Shown one piece after another: positions 7,273 to 15,048 of a stretch of DNA of 16,721 nt. How positions within the stretch are numbered: position 1 is the stretch's first letter; every line of letters starts with the position of its first letter. This stretch comes from CAJPQU01 sp052170475 (GTDB lineage: Bacteria; Bacillota; Negativicutes; Selenomonadales; Selenomonadaceae), in assembly GCA_052170475.1 (NCBI GenBank), contig JBQNAL010000027.1, forward strand, positions 1-16,721, given 5' to 3'. The notes below the pieces were generated by a model, which was not told the origin of the DNA, did not search any database, and worked only from the letters and a program-made list of their open reading frames with translations. The position numbers were made by a program, and so were the translations under genes.

Positions 7273-9234
7273 TTAGACCCGGAAGCGTCCCACGCCCTTT
7301 TGCAGATCCTGTGCCATCTGCGCTAACGTCTGACTGGCGGAAGCGATCTCTTCCATGGAGGCCGCCTGCTCCTCGGAGACGGCCGCCACATTCTCCGCCT
7401 CGCTGTGGACGGAGGCCGAGACCTTCTTGATGGCCTCCACCGATCCCACCATGCGCTCGCTGCCGCTCTTGATGCCTTCCGTACTCTGATGGATGGTGTC
7501 GATCTGCGCCGCCAATTCTTTCACCACCGCCGCAATGCGGTCAAATTTCTCGCTGGCTTGGTTGACCTGTGCGACGCCTTCCTCGACCCGCTCTTTCTGC
7601 TCCTGCATGACCTTGAAGGTGTTTTCAATGCGGTTCGCGTTGTCCGTAATGAGCGCGGTGATCTCCTGCGAAGAGTTTGCCGACTGCTCGGCGAGTTTCC
7701 TCACTTCTTCCGCGACGACAGCGAAGCCCCGACCCTGCTCTCCGGCACGCGCCGCCTCAATGGCGGCATTGAGCGCCAAGAGGTTCGTCTGCCCGGCGAT
7801 GCTGCTGATCATTTCCACGATCTCCGAGATGCGTTTGGAGCTTTCGTAGAGCGCCGTGACTGCGTCCGCGACGCCCTTGGAACTCTCATCCAAGACTTCC
7901 ATGCCACGCACCGCCACGTTGAGACCCTGCTGGCCTTCCACGGTCGCCGTTTCCACGCGCTGCGCCGCCGCCGACACATCGGCGATGCTGCCGGTGATCT
8001 CGTTCATGGCGCTCGTGATGCCGTCCACCGTCTCCATGGATTCATCCACCACCGCGTCCTGCTCCACCGTGTCCCCGGTGATCTTCGTGATGGCCTCCGC
8101 CGTATGCTGCGCCCCCTGCGCCGATTGATCCGCCGACGCCGTCAGCTCCTCGGACGCGGCCGCCAGCTGCTGCGCCGTTTCCACCGTCGTGGTGATGAGC
8201 TTTTTGAGACCATCCGCCATCGTGCAGAAGCTGTTGTGCAGGCTGCCGATCTCATCCTGCCGATCCGTGGGCCGAAGGTCGCGGGACAGATCCCCCTTCG
8301 CCACCTCCGCCGCCACCTGATTGACGGCTTCGATGGGCCCCGCGATGGACTGCGCCGTCATGAAGAGGATGATCCCGAGGACCGTCAGGGAGACGATGGA
8401 GCCGATGAGCATCATCCATTTGAGCTGCGCCACATCCGCCAACACCTCATCCTTCGGGGTGAAGAGGACGAGGTTCCAGCCTGTCCCTTCCACCGGGTAC
8501 ACCACGTAGTAATAGGTCGTCCCCATGAACGTATTTTCAAAGAAGCTGGGGGTCTTCGTCAAAAAGCGGTTCGCCTTGTCCTCGCCCTCGCTCTTAATAT
8601 TGTCGTTGATGCTTTGATGCGCGTGAGCGATGAACCGCCCCTGATCGTCCAAGAGGAAGGCTTCCCCATGCTCGCCGATCTTCAGGGAGAGGATCTTGTC
8701 CTCAATGACGGAAAACAGGACGTCGATAGCGACGACACCCGTCAAGCGGCCGTTCGTCTTCAGCGCCCGGCTCAAGGTGACCACTTTTTTCTTCGTGAAG
8801 GCGTCCTCGTAGACCTCGGAGATCTGGATGCCATCCTTTGCCGCCGCCTTCTTGTACCAATCCCGTGTAGTGGCATCAAACTCTGCACGGGGGACAACCC
8901 CGTCGCCGTTGGTCAAAAAATCCCGATCAGGAAAGCCCGCGTAAAGGAACGCGATGTCCGGGCGCTTAGAAAAATCCTCCGCGATTTTCAAAAAGCGCGC
9001 GTTATCGGGAAAGCCACCAGCCCATCCCTCCGCCAAGCCATCCAACAACCCGGTCTTACTGTCCACCATGCGGTGGATTTCCTCCGCGTGGAACTGCGCC
9101 AATGCCTCCATCTGGCGCTGCGTCCCCTCGGTGATCCGCCTGCCGGCGTCCCGGTAGACGAAGACCGACATGGCGAAGAAGATCACCAAGAGCGGTACAC
9201 CAATCGAAAGAAGCATCTTTTGTCGCAAACTCAT
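7273..9234 (-). CDS. Methyl-accepting chemotaxis protein 2 (dCache sensor, HAMP, signalling domain)
   Basis: This 653-residue receptor is colinear with mcp1 and mcp3, with no gap needed in the alignment by eye. TM1 is about 7-27, the dCache sensor about 28-270, TM2 about 273-297, HAMP about 298-347, and the signalling helices follow with the tip at 482-501. The amino-acid motif positions R124, W126, Y142 and D171 are present, with F119 where the motif Tyr is expected. I chose the ATG at 9234, which follows GGAGG by about 8 nt and gives MSLRQKMLLSIG; an ATG 18 nt upstream overlaps that site and would add six residues. The C-terminus VGRFRV lacks a CheR tether. It has its own terminator at 7139-7183. 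No promoter could be assigned with confidence. Ligand unknown. Confidence 0.96.
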   Translation of the reverse strand: MSLRQKMLLSIGVPLLVIFFAMSVFVYRDAGRRITEGTQRQMEALAQFHAEEIHRMVDSKTGLLDGLAEGWAGGFPDNARFLKIAEDFSKRPDIAFLYAGFPDRDFLTNGDGVVPRAEFDATTRDWYKKAAAKDGIQISEVYEDAFTKKKVVTLSRALKTNGRLTGVVAIDVLFSVIEDKILSLKIGEHGEAFLLDDQGRFIAHAHQSINDNIKSEGEDKANRFLTKTPSFFENTFMGTTYYYVVYPVEGTGWNLVLFTPKDEVLADVAQLKWMMLIGSIVSLTVLGIILFMTAQSIAGPIEAVNQVAAEVAKGDLSRDLRPTDRQDEIGSLHNSFCTMADGLKKLITTTVETAQQLAAASEELTASADQSAQGAQHTAEAITKITGDTVEQDAVVDESMETVDGITSAMNEITGSIADVSAAAQRVETATVEGQQGLNVAVRGMEVLDESSKGVADAVTALYESSKRISEIVEMISSIAGQTNLLALNAAIEAARAGEQGRGFAVVAEEVRKLAEQSANSSQEITALITDNANRIENTFKVMQEQKERVEEGVAQVNQASEKFDRIAAVVKELAAQIDTIHQSTEGIKSGSERMVGSVEAIKKVSASVHSEAENVAAVSEEQAASMEEIASASQTLAQMAQDLQKGVGRFRV

Positions 9235-9502
9235 TTTCTTCCCTCCGTACATTCTTTATCTTTGTCTCGCGCCGCCCCCGTACGAACCTCGAGCCCCTCT
9301 CTGCGCGGCACACGACCGCCCGATGAGATTCATGCCGCCGTTCAAATGGATACGTTCACGCCTCGACACAATACCCCCCAAAAAAACGAGCGGATACATG
9401 TGCCATCTTTATCTAATTCGCTAAGAATCGGTTCTTTCCTCCCTCTCCCCCACCTTTTCATGAAATTTTTAGAAAGCTCCTGATTCTCATACGAAAGCAG
9501 CC
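9235..9502 (-). other. Gap between mcp3 terminator and mcp2, no gene seen
   Basis: About 270 nt lead into mcp2. There is no supported ORF, tRNA or hairpin terminator. I found no sigma-A promoter with both boxes in good shape; the best -10-like strings on the minus strand lack a -35 at 16-18 nt. The mcp2 promoter presumably lies here, because a strong terminator for mcp3 is just upstream. Confidence 0.4.
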
Positions 9503-9549
9503 ATAAACAAAACAACAGACACCCTCGAAGCCCCCTTCGAAAGTGTCTG
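9503..9549 (-). terminator. Terminator after mcp3
   Basis: A 15-bp stem (9516-9530 with 9535-9549, including two G-U pairs on the minus strand) closes a GGGG loop and is followed by TTGTTTTGTTT. It begins about 55 nt after the mcp3 stop. Confidence 0.92.
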
Positions 9550-9604
9550 CCGTTTCCGAGCGCATCCTTCTGCCGCTACCGCAACCTTGCGCCGTACCCC
9601 GATC

Positions 9605-11566
9605 TCAAACGCGGAAGCGCCCGACGCCCTTTTGCAGATCCTGTGCCATCTGCGCCAAGGTCTGGCTGGCGGAGGCGATTTCCTCCATGGAGGCCGCCTG
9701 CTCTTCAGACACCGCCGCCACGTTCTCCGCCTCGCCGTGGACGGAGGCCGATACCTTCTTGATCGCTTCCACCGAGCCCATCATGCGTTCGCTGCCGCTC
9801 TTGATCCCGTTTGTACTCTGATGAATGGCCTCAATCTTCGCCGCCAACTCCTGCACCACCGCCGCGATGCGGTCGAACTTCTCGCTCGCTTGATTGACTT
9901 GCGCCACGCCTTCATCGACCCGCTCCTTCTGCGCCTGCATGACCTTGAAGGTATTCTCGATGCGGTTCGCGTTTTCTGTGATGAGCGATGTGATTTCCTG
10001 CGAAGAATTGCCCGATTGCTCCGCCAATTTCCGTACTTCCTCGGCGACGACGGCAAAGCCACGCCCCTGTTCCCCGGCTCTGGCCGCCTCGATGGCGGCA
10101 TTGAGTGCCAAGAGGTTCGTCTGCCCGGCGATGCTGCTGATCATCTCCACGATCTCCGAAATGCGCTTCGAACTGTCATAGAGGGCGGTGACCGCTTCTG
10201 ATACGTCTTTAGAGCTCTCGTCCAAAATCTCCATGCCCTGCACGGCCACGCCCAGACCCTGCTGACCCTCCACGGTCGCTGTTTCTACGCGCTGTGCCGC
10301 CGCCGATACTTCAGCGATGCTGCCGGAAATCTCGTTCATGGCGTGGGTGATTCTATCCACCGTTTCCATGGATTCATCCACCACCGCGTCCTGCTCCACG
10401 GTATCCCCCGTGATCTTCGTGATGGCCTCCGCCGTATGCTGAGCCCCGCGCGCCGATTGATCCGCCGACGCCGTCAGCTCCTCGGAGGACGCCGCCAATT
10501 GCTGCGCCGTTTCCACGGTCGTGGCAATCAATTGTTTCAAGCCGTCCGCCATGGTGCAGAAGCTGTTGTGGAGACTGCCGATCTCATCCGTCCGATCCGT
10601 CGGCCGAAGCTCGATGGAAAGATTTCCCTTCGCCACTTCCATCGCCACGCGATTGACATTTTCCATGGGGCCGGCGATGGACTGCGCCATCATGAAGAGC
10701 AAGACGCCGAGGAGCCCCAAGCCAATCACCGAACTCGCTACCATCGCCCACTTCATCGTATTGACCTCCGCCAAGACTTCCGCCTTCGGCACGAAGAGGA
10801 CGAGGTTCCACCCCGTAGTGCCTACGGGGTGAACGGCATAATAATACGCCGTACCCATGTAGGTATTTTCAAAGAAGGACGGCTCTTTCGCCAGAAAGCG
10901 CCGAGCATCCTCCTCTCCCTGCGCGTGTACGTTATCGTCCATGGTCAGATCGGAATGATAGATAAAGCGCCCAGCCTCATCCAAAAGGAAGGCCGCCCCC
11001 GTCTCCCTGACCTTGAACGAGGCCGCTTTCTTCTCTACATTGGCGAAGAGGACATCAACGCCAAGCACCCCCTCGATGCGGCCATTCACTTTCAGCGCCT
11101 TGCTGATCGCGACGACTTTGGCATTCTGGAAAGCGTCGATGTAGAGCCCCGAGATCTGCACGCCGTCGTTTTGCACAGCCGACTTGTACCAGCCGCGGGT
11201 CGTCGCATCAAATCGGCTCCTCGGCACCACACCCTCGCGGCTGAAGAGGAAATCCCGCGCAGGGAACCCAAGATAAAGAGAGTCGATGTCTGGACGCTTG
11301 GCAAAATCCCGCGCCACCGCCAAAAAGTCCTCGTTGGTGGGAACCTTCATCGCCCATGCCTGGGTCAATCCATCCACCAAACCGCGCTGTTCATCCACTA
11401 TGCGGTTGATTTCCTCGGCATGGTAGTCCGCCAATGCCTCCATCTCCCGCTGAGTGGCTTGGGCGATAAGCTGACTCGCCTCCCAGTAGGCAAATGCCCC
11501 CATCGCAATAAAAATCGCGATAAACGGCGCCCCGATCCCAAGCAGCATTTTTGAACGTAAACGCAT
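9605..11566 (-). CDS. Methyl-accepting chemotaxis protein 3 (dCache sensor, HAMP, signalling domain)
   Basis: This is the third paralog, again 653 residues when started at the ATG at 11566. That start follows GGAGG by 8 nt and yields MRLRSKMLLGIG, aligned with its sisters. Upstream in-frame ATGs exist; the one 18 nt upstream (11584) has only four bases between GGAGG and ATG. Layout: TM1 about 7-27, dCache sensor, TM2 about 273-297, HAMP, signalling tip 482-501, end VGRFRV. Motif residues R124, W126, Y142 and D171 are kept, with F119 at the Tyr position. The sensor is the most divergent of the three (for example AMKVPTNED where the others have AGGFPDNAR or VGGFPDNER). It has its own probable promoter and a clear terminator. 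Ligand unknown. Confidence 0.96.
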   Translation of the reverse strand: MRLRSKMLLGIGAPFIAIFIAMGAFAYWEASQLIAQATQREMEALADYHAEEINRIVDEQRGLVDGLTQAWAMKVPTNEDFLAVARDFAKRPDIDSLYLGFPARDFLFSREGVVPRSRFDATTRGWYKSAVQNDGVQISGLYIDAFQNAKVVAISKALKVNGRIEGVLGVDVLFANVEKKAASFKVRETGAAFLLDEAGRFIYHSDLTMDDNVHAQGEEDARRFLAKEPSFFENTYMGTAYYYAVHPVGTTGWNLVLFVPKAEVLAEVNTMKWAMVASSVIGLGLLGVLLFMMAQSIAGPMENVNRVAMEVAKGNLSIELRPTDRTDEIGSLHNSFCTMADGLKQLIATTVETAQQLAASSEELTASADQSARGAQHTAEAITKITGDTVEQDAVVDESMETVDRITHAMNEISGSIAEVSAAAQRVETATVEGQQGLGVAVQGMEILDESSKDVSEAVTALYDSSKRISEIVEMISSIAGQTNLLALNAAIEAARAGEQGRGFAVVAEEVRKLAEQSGNSSQEITSLITENANRIENTFKVMQAQKERVDEGVAQVNQASEKFDRIAAVVQELAAKIEAIHQSTNGIKSGSERMMGSVEAIKKVSASVHGEAENVAAVSEEQAASMEEIASASQTLAQMAQDLQKGVGRFRV

Positions 11567-11620
11567 TCCCATCCCCTCCGACATAGAACCTCCACTCAAG
11601 AAAAACATCTGCCCGTTATC

Positions 11621-11649
11621 AATTTACCATAGTCGATATGGACATTCAA
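11621..11649 (-). promoter_or_regulatory. Possible promoter of mcp3
   Basis: The minus strand has TTGAAT (11644-11649), a 17-nt spacer and TAAATT (11621-11626), each matching four of six consensus bases. It lies about 55 nt before the mcp3 start in an AT-rich stretch, so chance matches are a risk. Confidence 0.45.
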
Positions 11650-11662
11650 CCTTTATTTGTTC

Positions 11663-11747
11663 GTTGATGTATAAAATAAAACTTTATTCCTAATACAAAA
11701 CAAGAAGGCGTGGAGAAACCTCACGCCTTCTTGTTGTATACATCAAC
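11663..11747. repeat. Nested inverted repeat in an AT-rich spacer
   Basis: GTTGATGTATA (11663-11673) is an exact inverted copy of TATACATCAAC (11737-11747). Inside it lies the 14-bp stem of the topB terminator (11699-11712/11722-11735). The left side has about 25 extra bases, which include AATAA/TTATT able to form a small side hairpin, so the whole could fold as a three-way junction. The surroundings (about 11600-11840) are far more AT-rich than the coding DNA. Confidence 0.6.
11691..11735 (-). terminator. Terminator after topB
   Basis: A 14-bp perfect stem (11699-11712 with 11722-11735) has a 9-nt loop. On the minus strand the stem runs into GTTTTGTATT. It lies about 110 nt after the topB stop and ahead of the possible mcp3 promoter. 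The plus-strand side is also T-rich, but no plus-strand gene ends here. Confidence 0.75.
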
Positions 11748-11846
11748 TTTCTCATCTTATTTTCATGAAGCATATATACGAATATAAGTCTTTAATCCTA
11801 ATATATACAACAAAACGAACAACATCTCGCAAAAATGTCCCATCTC

Positions 11847-14228
11847 TTATCCCGTGGATTCGTCACGGGTGCAAAGCACAGGCGCCCCCTGTCGATCATC
11901 GTACGTGCCCGTACATTGGGGGTAGCGGGAGCAGCCCCAAAAATCGCCGTTGCGTCCATGGACAAGGCGCAGACTCCCTGCGCGGCACTTCGGGCAAAGG
12001 TGTGCGCTCGGCGGCGCGTCCTGCGGCATCTCTTCCAAGGCTGCGGCAGAAGGCTTCGGTGCATCGCCAAAGGCGCGACGCGATGCGCTTCGCGCCAAAA
12101 AGGAGCGCGCCGACAGCTCTGGCCGATAGGCGGCCGTAAAGGCCGCCATCTCCTCGTCACTCAGGGGCGGCGGCACCGCCCCATGCGCCGTCAAGGCAGC
12201 GCCGTGAGGACGTGTGGGAGCCTGCGCCGCCCTCGCTAAATCCGGCTTCCCTTCTTTATCGTCACAGGTCATGCGGCAGCGTGGAAAGTTCGTGCAGCCC
12301 CAAAAGTCGCCGTTCTTTCCTCTCCGCTTCGTGAGGACGCCGTGATGACAGCGAGGGCAAGGATACTCCCCCACCGGCTCTACCTCCGCCCCCAAAGCAA
12401 ACGTGCAGAGCCGGCGGGCAAACGCTTCCTGCGCCGACAAAAAATCCGCCATCTCGCCCTCTCCCGCCGCCATGGCGTGGAGCGCATCCTCCCAGACCGC
12501 CGTGTTGTCCGGATATGTCATGTCGTCCGGCAAAAGATCGACCAACAGCGCCGCCGAAGGCTGGGGAATGAGCTGCTTTTTCTTTCCCTGCGCTTTCAAA
12601 AACTTCCGCCGAATGAGGTCGTCGATGATCGCCGCGCGGGTCGCCTCGGTGCCTATCCCGCTGACGGCGCGGAGCCGCTTTTTCGCGTCCTCGTCCTTGA
12701 CGTATTTATGAATGTCTTTCATCGCCGCCAAGAGCGTCGCCGGGGTAAAGCGCTGTGGCGGCTTCGTCTGCTTTTCCTCCATGCGTCCCCCGCTGTATGC
12801 CACAAGATCGCCCTTCTTCATGGCAGGCAGCGTCGCCGCTCCCTCCTCCTTGTCTTCCTCCTTCTCCGCGACTTCCGCGTCCTTTCCCCCATAGAGCGCC
12901 TTCCACCCCAGCGCGCGCACCACCCGCCCGCTGGCGGAAAATTTTTCACCGCTGTACGTTACGCCCACCTTCGTCTGATCGTAGACATAGGCCGGATAAA
13001 ACTGCGCGATATACGCCTGCGCGATGAGAAAATAAATATCCCGCTCCAAAAGAGAGAGCTTGTCCCAATCGACGCGCACCGTGGTCGGAACGATGGCGTG
13101 ATGCGCCGTGATCTTCTTATCGTCCCACGCCCGACTGCGCAGCGTCCCGTCAGCGTCTTTCGCCCACGCCGAAATCTGCGGCTCCGCCCCGCCGACCAAA
13201 TTCGCTAAAATCGTTTTCGCGGCAGAGAACTGGTTCTTCGGCAAATATTCACAATCCGAGCGCGGGTAGCTCGTGAGCTTCTTCTCGTAAAGCTGCTGCG
13301 CCGTATCGAGCACCTGCTGCGGATCGTAGCCGAAGCGTTTCCCCGCTAACACCTGCAAGGAGGACAAGGAAAACGGCAGGCGCGGCGGCTCCTCCTTGCG
13401 CATCTTCGTGTACGCGGCGATCTTCCCTTCGCCCCCCGCCGCGAAGGCGGCCAATTTCGCCTCCGCTTCACCCTTATCCACGAGCCGCCCTTCGCGGTCA
13501 AGGCCGCGCTGCGCCTCCCCCGGCTTCCAAACGGCGGTAAATGACCCATTCTCATGGCGAAATTCACCTTTGATCGCATAGTGCGCCACCGGGTGAAACG
13601 CCTCAATCTCCCGCTCCCGACGCACCACCAACGCCAAGGTTGGCGTCTTGACGCGCCCCACGGGCAGCGTCACATCATGCCCGGCTCGCCGCGCCGCCAA
13701 CGTGTACGCCCGAGAAAGATTCATGCCGATGAGCCAATCCGCCCGCGCCCGCGCCAGCGCGGACGCCTTCAAGGGCGCGAAGTCACGGTTGTCCCGCAGA
13801 TCCTCGTTCGCCTCGCGAATGCTCTTTTCATCGAGCGCATTGAGAAGGATGCGCTTGACCGGCTTTGTATTCCCCACATAGTCCAGCACCTCGTCGATGA
13901 GGAGCTGCCCCTCTCGATCCGGGTCGCCGGCGTGGACGATCTCGTCCGCCCGCGCAATGAGACCCTTGATGACGCCAAACTGCTTGGCGCAGGAAGGCTC
14001 CACTAAAAGCTTCCACGCCTTCGGGACGATAGGAAGATCCTCCGCCCGCCACTTCTTATATCTTTCCTCATACTCATGAGGCTCCGCTTGGCGCAGGATA
14101 TGCCCGAATCCCCAAGTGACCACCCCGCCCCCGGTCTCAATAAATCCGTCGCCGCGCTTCATCGGCCCCGGCAAACACTTCGCGATCTCCATCCCCATGC
14201 TGGGCTTCTCCGCTATATAAAGCCGCAA
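11847..14228 (-). CDS. topB: DNA topoisomerase III (type IA)
   Basis: This type IA topoisomerase cuts one DNA strand through a tyrosine link and passes another strand, resolving intertwined or recombining DNA. Counting from the TTG at 14228 (793 residues), the TOPRIM domain shows E7 in AEKPS and DPDREG (102-107). LPVGRVKTPTLALV (188-201) follows, and the catalytic Tyr is Y321 in TSYPRSDCEYLP. GIGTEATRA (524-532) marks the core end. The C-terminus holds two zinc ribbons, C624/C627/C645/C651 and C745/C748/C766/C772, joined by an Ala/Pro-rich linker. I favour TTG because GGGGAG sits 6 nt before it and the product begins MRLYIAEKPS, like known TopB. A GTG at 14255 (802 residues) is the alternative and lies 4 nt after the small upstream ORF stop. 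Confidence 0.96.
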   Translation of the reverse strand: MRLYIAEKPSMGMEIAKCLPGPMKRGDGFIETGGGVVTWGFGHILRQAEPHEYEERYKKWRAEDLPIVPKAWKLLVEPSCAKQFGVIKGLIARADEIVHAGDPDREGQLLIDEVLDYVGNTKPVKRILLNALDEKSIREANEDLRDNRDFAPLKASALARARADWLIGMNLSRAYTLAARRAGHDVTLPVGRVKTPTLALVVRREREIEAFHPVAHYAIKGEFRHENGSFTAVWKPGEAQRGLDREGRLVDKGEAEAKLAAFAAGGEGKIAAYTKMRKEEPPRLPFSLSSLQVLAGKRFGYDPQQVLDTAQQLYEKKLTSYPRSDCEYLPKNQFSAAKTILANLVGGAEPQISAWAKDADGTLRSRAWDDKKITAHHAIVPTTVRVDWDKLSLLERDIYFLIAQAYIAQFYPAYVYDQTKVGVTYSGEKFSASGRVVRALGWKALYGGKDAEVAEKEEDKEEGAATLPAMKKGDLVAYSGGRMEEKQTKPPQRFTPATLLAAMKDIHKYVKDEDAKKRLRAVSGIGTEATRAAIIDDLIRRKFLKAQGKKKQLIPQPSAALLVDLLPDDMTYPDNTAVWEDALHAMAAGEGEMADFLSAQEAFARRLCTFALGAEVEPVGEYPCPRCHHGVLTKRRGKNGDFWGCTNFPRCRMTCDDKEGKPDLARAAQAPTRPHGAALTAHGAVPPPLSDEEMAAFTAAYRPELSARSFLARSASRRAFGDAPKPSAAALEEMPQDAPPSAHLCPKCRAGSLRLVHGRNGDFWGCSRYPQCTGTYDDRQGAPVLCTRDESTG

Positions 14229-14259
14229 TTTCTTCTCCCCGCCTTCAGGAAGCACTGAT

Positions 14260-14397
14260 TCATTCCGCTTGCATCTCTTGGCGCCTCTTTTCCCCCGCCA
14301 TCGTCAGCAAAACCTCCACATCGCGCTTGCTATGGGTTCGGTTGGTTCCCGTGACAGAACAAAACGCCGTGCCAATCCGAGTGTCTATTTGATCCAT
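14260..14397 (-). CDS. Small hypothetical protein, 45 aa, between the DUF1232 gene and topB
   Basis: I do not recognise this ORF. It starts at an ATG only 9 nt after the stop of the DUF1232 gene, and that gap is AAAGGAAAC, a usable ribosome binding site. It stops 4 nt before the in-frame GTG of topB. The product begins MDQIDTRIGTAFC and is hydrophilic and charged toward the end (KRRQEMQAE), with one Cys (residue 13) and no membrane segment. Tight spacing on both sides suggests a translated gene in a coupled run, or a short ORF helping ribosomes reach topB. Its length gives little statistical support, so a chance ORF cannot be excluded. Confidence 0.45.
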   Translation of the reverse strand: MDQIDTRIGTAFCSVTGTNRTHSKRDVEVLLTMAGEKRRQEMQAE

Positions 14398-14406
14398 GTT
14401 TCCTTT

Positions 14407-14787
14407 CTAATGTGCCAGCCACAAAACGAAGGAATAAACCGCCCATAAAAGAACCCCTACCCATAAGATCAGCGCCGCCGACACCGCCGCCAAGATCAGC
14501 GGCATGTGCCTTCCGACCCGCGCCGCCCATGCCTCACTCTCCACGCGCACCCCGGGCGGCAGTCGATTCAGCACCGCCGCCAAAAGCGCCGGTACCACCA
14601 CCACATCGTCTAACACCCCCGCCAAGGGAATCGCATCCGGCACAATGTCCACGGGACTAAAAAAATAGAGCAGCGCCACCCCCAAAAGTGCGCGCAGCTT
14701 GAGCGGCGTCCGCCGATTGAAGGCCGCCGACAACAGCACCAAAAGCTCCGCCTGAAAAAACCGCCACACCCTCCCTAACCACTTCAT
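14407..14787 (-). CDS. YkvA/DUF1232 family small membrane protein
   Basis: The 126-residue product has the DUF1232 signature FSPVDIVPDAIPLAGVLDD (43-61), in which the SPVD-hP-D-hP-hh-G-hDD pattern is the family hallmark. Function of the family is unknown. Hydrophobic stretches at about 31-54 and 95-122 suggest membrane insertion; the second is a clear transmembrane helix. GGGGGA lies 6 nt before the ATG. It is the first gene of a run with the 45-aa ORF and topB, with gaps of 9 nt and a few nt, so the three are probably co-transcribed. Nothing in the sequence links it mechanistically to topoisomerase. Confidence 0.9.
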   Translation of the reverse strand: MKWLGRVWRFFQAELLVLLSAAFNRRTPLKLRALLGVALLYFFSPVDIVPDAIPLAGVLDDVVVVPALLAAVLNRLPPGVRVESEAWAARVGRHMPLILAAVSAALILWVGVLLWAVYSFVLWLAH

Positions 14788-14891
14788 GCCACATCCCCCT
14801 ATTCCGCAAAGGTCTTCGCCTCGTCAACATTCCTATCCTGTCATGTACGAAATCCCGGATCCTCTTGCCACGCTGGCCAAGTACCCATCGT

Positions 14892-14920
14892 ATTCTACCA
14901 TATTTTTACAGAAAGCTAAA
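14892..14920 (-). promoter_or_regulatory. Possible promoter of the DUF1232-topB run
   Basis: The minus strand has TAGAAT (14892-14897), a 17-nt spacer and TTTAGC (14915-14920). The -10 is good and the -35 matches only three of six. It would give a leader of about 100 nt and lies back to back with the lysA-side promoter. Confidence 0.4.
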
Positions 14921-14986
14921 TTCCCCTACGCGAAGGCAGAACGCTTCGCCAAAAGTCTACCTGCGCGAAAAATCTCCGCTGCGCCT

Positions 14987-15014
14987 TTGCTTTTCTCCTG
15001 CGGTACGCTATAAT
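14987..15014 (+). promoter_or_regulatory. Probable promoter of the lysA-like gene
   Basis: The plus strand has a perfect TATAAT (15009-15014) with TTGCTT (14987-14992) 16 nt upstream. The expected start near 15021 coincides with the first base of the 10-bp hairpin. The resulting leader of about 93 nt is too short for a lysine riboswitch. Confidence 0.55.
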
Positions 15015-15020
15015 AAATTT

Positions 15021-15048
15021 GCGCTCTGCCAAAAGCAAGGCAGAGCGC
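15021..15048 (+). promoter_or_regulatory. Perfect 10-bp hairpin at the 5' end of the lysA-like transcript
   Basis: GCGCTCTGCC (15021-15030) pairs exactly with GGCAGAGCGC (15039-15048) around AAAAGCAA. No U-run follows, so it is not a terminator. If transcription starts near 15021 it would cap the mRNA, a position where stems are known to slow decay. A protein-binding operator is the alternative. Confidence 0.5.

Noticed and set aside
7405..9483. 692-codon plus-strand open frame opposite mcp2 (similar frames lie opposite mcp1, mcp3, glyS and topB)
   Set aside because: It is the antisense frame of a well-supported receptor gene, rich in His, Arg and Leu, with no ribosome binding site or family motif. 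High GC and conserved codon choice keep antisense frames open.
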